Origin: Gordionus sp. m RMFG-2023
Lineage: Eukaryota > Nematomorpha > Gordioida > Chordodea > Parachordodidae
Assembly (NCBI RefSeq): GCF_954871325.1
Contig: NC_088775.1
Span: forward strand, 39,409,561-39,473,560
Direction: 5' to 3'
Length of the DNA stretch: 64,000 bases
Of the stretch, positions 56,833 through 64,000 are shown in pieces (within the stretch, counting starts at the first letter, position 1; each line of letters opens with the position of its first letter). The translations under genes and the position numbers were made by a program. The notes under the pieces are model-generated. The model did no database searches. It was not told the origin of the DNA and was given only the letters and a program-made list of their open reading frames with translations.

Positions 56833-58872
56833 GGCCATTCCACGTCAAATCGATCACGATTCGGCCGACCCCTTTTAAAATTGTTAAAAATTTCTGAAAT
56901 TATTTAGACAGGTAAAAGAGTGAGAAAGCCGTTTATTTTCGCTCGCTAGCACACCTGGTTCTCGAGATATAAGGGCTCAAAGGTACAAAAAAGAGCCACT
57001 TTGGAATCTGTAAAATATTTAAAATGCTTATATCTCAAAAACTATTTATAGTAAAAAATATTATAATATATCATTTTGTAGATAAAAAAATTCTCAAATG
57101 GGCTAACAAAGAATAATAAATATTGGCGCCATTATAGGCTTTTAACATCCGGTTTGCCTAAATTGCTTTTGTATTTTTAAGCAAAATAGTGAGTTTGTTT
57201 TCGAATTTTTTTTATTGTTTTTTATTTAGCACCTTTGCTAAATATATATACAATATCAAAACCTTGGCGACGCTATCGACTCCAAAAATTGACAAAAAAA
57301 TAGATGGCGCTTTATGAAATACGGATTATGGTTAAAATTTTGCTGCTAACTTATCAAAAACCAGATATTTTCACTTTTTATATTAAAAAACTTTGATTTT
57401 CTATTAAATATACTAATTAACTGAGGAGCAGAATGGACATATGCCCATTAGACACTTAATAATGTTACAAATTTCCAATAATAAATATCTTTCATATAAT
57501 TTTTTTAATTTTTAAGGTATCTACAATTTCATCGAATTTTTCATCATTTGATGAAGAAAGATAATGGTATAATTTCAGTCGTTGAAACTTTTTTTACTCT
57601 AGATATTTTTTTCTTCGAATATTTCTTTTCACATAATCGTTTTCTTTTAGTGAGAGATTCCCCATTTGATTATAGGGATATATTAATGTTATCAATAGCC
57701 TCTTGATTAATTATATGAAGGGGAGAATCAATATCTACATTGTCATTTGAAGTATAAGGAATGTTTGATAATTTTTGTCGCCATGAAGAGTATATTAACA
57801 TATATAAATTGAAGGTAAATTTTTTTGGGTCATCCAGGGTAGAATCTTTCTTAGATTCTCGCGATAATAAGCATGCATCTCTAGATTAAATGGGTTGCAA
57901 CATTTTAATATTTGGTACGTCCATCTGTGATGATAATAAGCCTCTCTGTAGATTAAATGGGTTGCAACATTTTAATATTTGGTACGTCCATCTATGATAT
58001 AGAATAAAATTTTAATTGATCTACACCTAGAATACATGTTTTTGCACTCTCCAAATCCAGATTGTTATTGGTAGACAGACGATAAAATTAATCTAAACAG
58101 ACAGGTTAAAATTATTCCTCAGAAAGAGAGATCGTTTTAAACAATTTATTTTGTAAAATATAATAGAATATATGCCTAATATTTTTACTGCAGCTGTTAT
58201 ATATTATCGAGCTAATAAGTCATTCGCTCGCTATAGTAGCAAAGTAGAGATCTAAAAAATGTAAAACATTTTAATGATAGTAGGAGGGGGGGGGGCAGAA
58301 CTGGAAAATTTTATAACAATTCTTATAAACATATTCTTAAGAATAATATTTTCAACCATTAGCGCCATCTACTTTTTTCTTCAATTTTTGGTAAAAATGT
58401 ATATTATGGAAAAGTCGATAGCATCGCCAAGGTTTTGACATCGTATATATATTTATAAAAGGTGTCTAAATAAAAAGCAAAAAAAAAATTCGAAAACAAA
58501 CTCACTATTTTGCTTAAAAATACAGGTAAAACAATTTAGGTAAACCGGATGTTAAAAGCCTATAATGGCGCCAATATTTATTATTCTTTGTTAGCCCATT
58601 AGAGAATTTTTCTTTACCTTCAAAATGATATATTATAATTTTTTTTACTATAAATAGTTTTTGAGATATAAGCATTTTAAAAATTTTACAGATTCCAAAG
58701 TGGCTCTTTTTTGTACCTTTGAGCCCCTATATATCAAGAACCAGGTGTGCTAGAAAGCTAAAATAAACGGCTTTCTCATTTTTTTACCTATATAAATAAT
58801 TCCAGAAATTTTCAATTTTAAAAGGGGTCGGCCGAAAAAGTGCCTTTTTTGATCGATTTGACATGGAATGGC
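56833..58872. mobile_element. Inner 2-kb long-TIR element (GGCCATTCCACGTCAAATCG)
   Basis: Inverted arms of about 470 bp: left 56833-57300, right about 58385-58872, matching through ggggtcggccga, ccaaagtggctcttttttgt, tataatggcgccaatattta and ccttggcga. The middle ~1.1 kb is AT-rich with no clear transposase and a duplicated ~50-bp block (about 57885-57935 and 57950-58000). Superfamily uncertain; Kolobok-like is one possibility, from memory of terminal sequences only. Confidence 0.8.
57884..58001. repeat. Two-copy direct repeat inside the long-TIR element
   Basis: gattaaatgggttgcaacat and the next ~30 bases occur twice about 68 bp apart, almost identical, with a taataagc-containing spacer. 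A recent local duplication. Confidence 0.8.
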
Positions 58873-59644
58873 TCATGAGCAAAATTTTCAGGCTTGACAA
58901 TATTTTTCTGGATAAAACACTGAGTTAGCCGTTTAAAATCGGCTCAAAATTAGCCGTTTAACAACACTATAACATATTTTATTTATTTTTTATTCTAAAC
59001 AGATATTTAGTATATTACAAATTGATACTATAAAAATTTTGTGTAAATAATATTTTGAGAACCAATTGTATTTATACAAAAAATAAAACTGATATTTTAA
59101 TAAATAAATAATATAACATATATTATATAATAATGTATTTATTACCTATTATCCTTTGCATATTTATTCCATGGCAGGAAAACTATAATTATATTATGTA
59201 ATAGATACTATGAATGTTAGCTGGTGTTAATTTTCACCCAATATTATATTAATCATAACTATATATAATCATTATAACCATATCTAATTGACGAATATAA
59301 TAATTCAATGTTGTATAAATTTTTTAAAAAAATTTTAAGGCCCAGCCCGCCTAGGTATTTAAAAAAAAAAATTTCAGGCCCGGCGCGAGTATATTTTAAA
59401 AATCTGGGCCGGGCCTGCAGGTCTCTGAAAAAAATAATAAGAATTTAAATGAAATTCGCTATCGATTTTTTATGATTAAGCATAAATATATAGGTAATAA
59501 ACTTTCCAAGCAAATATCAACAACAAAAAATGTGTATGATTAAATACTGCACTGTTAAAAAGCAATTAATCATAATCAATCAAAAAAAATTATATTCTTT
59601 TTAAAAAAATTTCAGAAACATTTTTTTTAATATACATAAATGAA

Positions 59645-61290
59645 TTTTTTATTAAATAAAATATTGAGATTCAATATCAAATAATTTATAATTCTATTTT
59701 TATTTAATATTAGTGATTTTCAGGCCCGACCCGAAATTTTTTTTAAAAAGTTTTGCCAGCTAGGCCCGAACCCGATTTTTTTTTAAAAAATTTACCAGCC
59801 CGGCCCAAATTTATTTAAACATAGAAATTAATTTTTATAGTTACACAAAATAAAAGACATATGTTATATGTCGTTTAGTTACAAATAAAATCAAATATTT
59901 TTATTTTACATAAAAAATTCAATATAAAATTGATAAATTTAGATATATTTAAAAAAAATTCCAAGGTCCCACCCGATCCGGTCCGAATTTTATTAAAAAA
60001 TATTAGGCAAGGCCCAAACCCGATTATTATTAATAAAATTAGGCCCGAGCCCGGTCTGAAGCCTGTTCGGATATGGCCAAGCACGGGCCGGGCCTGACTT
60101 TTCAGATCTCTACTTAATATTAATGGAAAAAAAATATGTAGTTACTAGCTTTTAAAACTCAAATTTTAGCTTTAGATTTCAAAATTTAACAAATATATAT
60201 CCATAAGAGGGCTTTAAAGGCATATATATATGAAAATATGATCTTAGGACTGGTTAGCGCTTTTTTTATTGGGTGTGATTACATGTGGAAAACCTAAAAA
60301 TTAAAAAAAAATGATAGGTTTCTTTGATATTTAATTTGTGAGTAGGTTTAGAATCCTAAAATAATAGAAAACTTGTAAGGCACATATTGCTGGTGTTATT
60401 GATCAAAATTTCTTAATTTTTGTTTTATTTGCGTATATTTACCTGTTAAGCATTATTCCAAAAATTATTTTAAAAATATTTGACCGAAAACTTTACACGT
60501 ATTTTTATATATATTAAACAAAGATGGACAATTTTCAATAATTTGGCCAATCGAATATTTAGTAAGTGGTTAGTTTTAAACTCGGCATTCAGTCAAATTA
60601 TATTTTCAATAATTTTTGGAATATTACCACATAAATGTACACGTATAAATCAAAAATTAAGAATTTTCCATGGATAATGCCAGCAATGCTGTATTTAGTC
60701 ATAGGGTCGCAAATCGGTTATCGGTCAAATCACAATATTTTTTGGGATAATGTTTTACACGTATTTATAGGTATATAAAACAAAGATATTTTTCATTGAT
60801 TACTAGCAAATTTGCTCAATCGAATATTTAGTAAGTGATCGGTTATGAGTTCAGCATTCGGTCAAATCATAATATTTTCAAAATAATTTTTGGAATAATG
60901 CTTAATACCTAAATATACGCTTTTAAAACAAAAATGAAGAAATTTTGAAATTATGTCAGCAATATGTGCCTTACAAGTTATCTATTATTTTACGATTCCA
61001 AACCTACTCATAAAAATATTAAAGAAACCTATCATTTTTAATTTTTAGGTTTTCCACATGTATTTATACCCAAATATAGAAAAAGCGCTAACCAATAATC
61101 ATTCTGGTTTACTAAAATCATATTTTCATATTTATACATTTAACGCCCTTTTATGGATATATATTTGTTATCAAAATATATATAAATAAAATTTAAGTTA
61201 TAAGATTGTAAATATTTTTTTTTCATTAATATTAAGTAAAAATAGAATTACAAATTATATGATATTTAATCTCAATTTTTTATTTAATAT
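59645..61290. mobile_element. 1.6-kb inverted-repeat element with a MITE in its left arm
   Basis: The left arm (59645-59710 plus 60113-60470) is complementary to the right arm (60890-61290): aaaacctaaaaattaaaaaa against its inverse near 61040, ggttagcgct against agcgctaacc, and outward to attgagattcaatatcaaat against its inverse near 61265. The centre has direct repeats (tcgaatatttagtaagtg twice). No coding. Terminal duplication not identified. Confidence 0.72.
59711..60112. mobile_element. 402-bp hAT MITE, GGCCCG-rich
   Basis: TAGTGATTTTCAGGCCCGAC and (reverse) TAGAGATCTGAAAAGTCAGG ends; flanks tttaatat / cttaatat match at 7 of 8. Removing it restores pairing of the left arm of the surrounding inverted repeat with its right arm, which confirms the borders. 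Confidence 0.83.
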
Positions 61291-61506
61291 ATAGTCATAT
61301 CGCCCAAAAAATTAACTTCTCAAACAATATTTTATTATTTTTACTCTTGGATTTTTTTAAAAAATACTAAATATAAAATTTTAAGAACTTTAAAATGTTA
61401 TGTAATTTGTAACTATTTTAAGAAACAAGATTTAATGAAATCACGCATTGCGCGATTTTCGACTTTGAAGCAGTATATCTTAAAATTTTTATTTTATTAA
61501 AATTTA

Positions 61507-61648
61507 CAGAGTTGTTAAAGGATCTAGATATAAAAATGTGATATCTGTATCTAGATAGATTTTTGATTAAAATATCTGTATCTAGATATTATTTTAGACG
61601 ATATATCTGTATCTAGATCCATTTAAAAAGTATCTTTTAACAACTCTG
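61507..61648. mobile_element. 142-bp hAT MITE, perfect 8-bp TSD
   Basis: CAGAGTTGTTAAA and its exact inverse; aaaattta directly on both sides (61499-61506, 61649-61656). The whole interior is atatctgtatctagat repeats, the same subterminal motif as the 1.96-kb transposon at 25457-27419, so this is its deletion derivative. Confidence 0.92.
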
Positions 61649-61892
61649 AAAATTTACATCATAAATAATTAATATGCCAAGTTTCATTCAATTTTGAGAA
61701 GGTAGTTCTAAACACTTTGTAATAGAATGACACTATATTTATTATTTTCTGACCATATATCTCAACTTCTCCCGCAAGTTCTTTAATTATTATAATATAT
61801 TTTATTTTGAATTAAAATTTTTTATAAGAATGAATAATCTAATACCAATGTTCATGTTCCAAAAATCAAACATTGGTGTCTCTCTTTTCAAG

Positions 61893-62045
61893 GGATCTAA
61901 ACCGAAACGAATATCGGTTCGGGTTCAGGTTCGGATAAAAATAGCGGTTCGAGGTTCAGGTTCGGTTCGTAAAAAATTAATATATCGGTTCGGTTCGAAC
62001 CTCTAAAAACCGGTTTGAACACTTTTGTATTCAAACCTACATTCG
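61893..62045. repeat. CGGTTCGGGTTCGG-rich MITE end
   Basis: gggatctaaaccgaaacgaa followed by repeated cggttcgggttcaggttcgg blocks, the style of hAT subterminal repeats. No second end found; single degraded terminus. Confidence 0.45.
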
Positions 62046-62133
62046 AATTATGTATAGGGAAATTATTTTTTCATTAATTTAAAAAACGCATATATAAAAC
62101 CTTCATTTTTATTAATTGCACATTATAAAATAA

Positions 62134-62460
62134 CTAGTTGATAACCCGTCAAAAATGACGGGGATGAGAATTTTATTCGTTTTTTTACGATAATTCTTTT
62201 TACCCCTCCCCCTCCTCCTTCAGGCCAATTCCAACCCATTAAGACTAAGAGAGAGGAATTGTCTTTTTTATTCAATGATTGATGAATAATATATTTTACC
62301 TTTATTTGATGATGGATGAATCAGACATTTTCCTTTTTATGAGATGTGATTTCGAAATTTATTATTTAAATTACAAAAATGAAACAATATCTCTTATTAG
62401 CACCCTAAATACTAACAATATTTACCAGAGCTCCTGTTAGTCAGAATTACTGTTCACTCC
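62134..62460 (-). mobile_element. Helitron-like 3' end, minus strand
   Basis: Minus strand: hairpin CCCGTCA-TTTT-TGACGGG (62145-62162), then ttatcaa and CTAG|T at 62134. The inside (about 62210-62270) contains the taatgggttggaattggcct block of the 2.7-3.36-kb repeat. Other end not identified. Confidence 0.5.
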
Positions 62461-62689
62461 CCACCGCGTGAAGGTAGGAGATGGATTTTAGGGGAGCAAA
62501 GAAATGAAAAAAAGAATGAAAATAAGAAGGAAGAAATAGAAAAAAAGAGACAAAGATATGAATTATAAGAAAATATAATAAATATTTATACTTCAAGAGT
62601 TGATGATTATCGGGTTACAACACATATGCATTTGTAGCCATATAAAAAATATAATATAATAAATTTTATAATATAGAAAATTTTACCTA

Positions 62690-63838
62690 AAAAAGGAGAT
62701 TTCAATCTCTTTTCTTTGCTCAAGGTGGTTTCGTTTTTGAAGATGATGTTGTGATTTCCTTGCTCGTTTGTCGTAAATAACCTGAAATAAAACGTGTAAA
62801 TTGAAATTATAAAATAGAATTTACTGTTGTTGGTAGTGATGGTGAAGAAGTTCTCTTTTCTTTGCTCAAGGTGGTTTCGTTTTTGAAGATGATGTTGTGA
62901 TTTCCTTGCTCGTAGTTTGCCGTAAATAACCTGAAATAAAACGTGTAAATTGAAATAGAATATACTGTTGTTGGTGAGGAAGATGGTTTAGCGATGGTGA
63001 AGAAGTTCTCTTTTCTTTGCTCAAGTTGGTTTCGTTTTTGAAGATGATGTTGTAATTTCCTTGCTCGTAGTTTGCCATAAATAACCTGAAAAAAAACGTG
63101 TAAATTGAAATTATAAAATAGAATTTACTGTTGTTGGTAGTGATGGTGAAGAAGTTCTCTTTTCTTTGCTCAAGGTGGTTTCGTTTTTGAAGATGATGTT
63201 GTGATTTCCTTGTTCGTAGTTTGCCGTAAATAACCTGAAATAAAACGTGTAAATTGAAATTATAAAATAGAATATACTGTTGTTGGTGAGGAAGATGGTT
63301 TAGCGATGGTGAAGAAGTTCTCTTTTCTTTGCTCAAGGTGGTTTCGTTTTTGAAGATGATGTTGTGATTTCCTTGCTCGTAGTTTGCCGTAAATAACCTG
63401 AAATAAAACGTGTAAATTGAAATTAAATAGAATATACTGTTGTTGGTGAGGAAGATGGTTTAGCGATGGTGAAGAAGTTCTCTTTTCTTTGCTCAAGTTG
63501 GTTTCGTTTTTGAAGATGATGTTGTAATTTCCTTGCTCGTAGTTTGCCGTAAATAACCTGAAAAAAAACGTGTAAATTGAAATTATAAAATAGAATTTAC
63601 TGTTGTTGGTAGCGATGGTGAAGAAGTTCTCTTTTCTTTGCTCAAGGTGGTTTCGTTTTTGAAGATGATGTTGTGATTTCCTTGTTCGTAGTTTGCCGTA
63701 AATAACCTGAAATAAAACGTGTAAATTGAAATTATAAAATAGAATATACTGTTGTTGGTGAGGAAGATGGTTTAGCGATGGTGAAGAAGTTCTCTTTTCT
63801 TTGCTCAGGTGGTTTCGTTTTTGAAGATGATGTTATAA
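62690..63838. repeat. ~155-bp minisatellite, 7-8 copies
   Basis: Unit: ttctcttttctttgctcaag, gtggtttcgtttttgaagat, gatgttgtgatttccttgct, cgtagtttgccgtaaataac, ctgaaataaaacgtgtaaat, then a short variable linker. Units come in two linker forms: short (gtagtgatggtgaag) and long (gtgaggaagatggtttagcg). Copies are almost identical, so the array was homogenised recently. The minus-strand frames of 156 and 78 codons (MSKEKRTSSPSLNHLPHQQQ) are translations of the repeat, not a recognised protein. Confidence 0.92.
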
Positions 63839-64000
63839 ATTAAAATTTTTAACTTCGTTTGTTTTTATTGATTTGGGTAGATTAAGATTCTGTTGAATGA
63901 ATGGTACATTTTGGTAATATGATTCGTGGAATTTAATTTAAAAAAATTAATTTATTAAGATAAATTAAAATTTTTAACTTGGTTTATTTTGATTGATTTT
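63839..64000. repeat. Two-copy AT-rich direct repeat at the window edge
   Basis: aaattaaaatttttaacttcgttt...tgattt at 63838 recurs at 63962 with small changes, so a second tandem repeat of ~124 bp starts here and may continue beyond the window. Confidence 0.6.

Larger units (their letters stand above)
56704..58969. mobile_element. Middle hAT MITE (GTTGTTAAACGGCTC) of the nest
   Basis: TAATGTTGTTAAACGGCTCG and (reverse) TAGTGTTGTTAAACGGCTA ends, with aaaacggctaac and caagcct arms as in 40415-40637. No matching 8-bp duplication was found (atattcgc / taacatat), so one border may be altered. About 230 bp of MITE flank the inner element. Confidence 0.75.
56495..59427. mobile_element. Outer hAT MITE (CAGAGACCTGCA) of a three-level nest
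   Basis: CAGAGACCTGCAAAGG and (reverse) CAGAGACCTGCAGGCCCGG ends; flanks ataaaaat / aaaaaaat match at 7 of 8. Only about 210 bp on the left and 460 bp on the right belong to it; the middle is a second MITE (56704-58969) that itself contains a third element (56833-58872). Confidence 0.8.

Noticed and set aside
56696-58977. 8-bp duplication around the middle MITE of the nest
   Set aside because: atattcgc and taacatat do not match, so no duplication is claimed for that layer.
62866-63496. Repeat protein encoded on the minus strand
   Set aside because: The frame is open only because units are nearly identical; linker changes shift it, and no promoter, intron or known domain is visible.

Overview
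The window is strongly AT-rich eukaryotic DNA with one host gene and a dense population of transposable elements. The host gene is cytosolic glutaminyl-tRNA synthetase (QARS1), read on the plus strand as eight GT-AG exons between 12335 and 51710. It contains both class I signature motifs (HVGH in the first visible exon, VVSKRK in the fifth). About 430 codons are visible. The N-terminal ~260 residues and the last ~90 residues were not found, so both ends of the gene probably lie outside the window. The codons are animal-like, but introns of 4-13 kb filled with repeats, RTE-type LINEs and many hAT elements only point to an invertebrate with a repeat-rich genome. An arthropod, possibly a crustacean, is plausible but unproven.

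Layout. 1-12.3 kb (5' intron or upstream DNA): a ~110-bp tandem repeat with a Helitron-like end (2.7-3.36 kb), an old Ty3-like fossil on the minus strand (3.7-5.6 kb), small MITEs, and a hAT MITE (8434-12083) that received a minus-strand RTE LINE. 12.3-16.9 kb: exon A, then a plus-strand RTE LINE preceded by a tRNA-like pol III promoter head. 17-22.3 kb: a 3.1-kb hAT transposon with perfect 8-bp target duplications, itself holding two smaller hAT MITEs. 22.5-35.4 kb (the 12.9-kb intron): a nearly perfect 154-bp palindromic MITE, a TTCGCGATAA array, a 1.96-kb BED/hAT transposon with perfect target duplications, and a giant 4.4-kb Foldback/Mutator-like palindrome (29949-34327) inserted into a Helitron-like end. 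35.4-43.6 kb: the central and anticodon-binding exons, hAT pieces, a second Foldback-like element (37752-38597) and two more MITEs. 43.6-51.7 kb: a second copy of the 17-kb hAT, LINE scraps, a further hAT with perfect target duplications (47633-49530) with a MITE inside, and the last visible exon. 51.7-64 kb: broken Ty3-like pieces in opposed orientation, a three-level nest of elements (56495-59427), a 1.6-kb inverted repeat, another Helitron-like end and a 1.1-kb minisatellite.

The genes do not form an operon or pathway. The window is best read as one housekeeping gene whose introns were enlarged by successive transposition. Target-site duplications allow element borders to be set to the base in many cases, and nesting gives a relative order of insertion. 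At least six hAT terminal-repeat families, one Foldback/Mutator-like group, one Helitron-like group, one mariner-like MITE and at least two RTE LINE lineages can be separated by eye.
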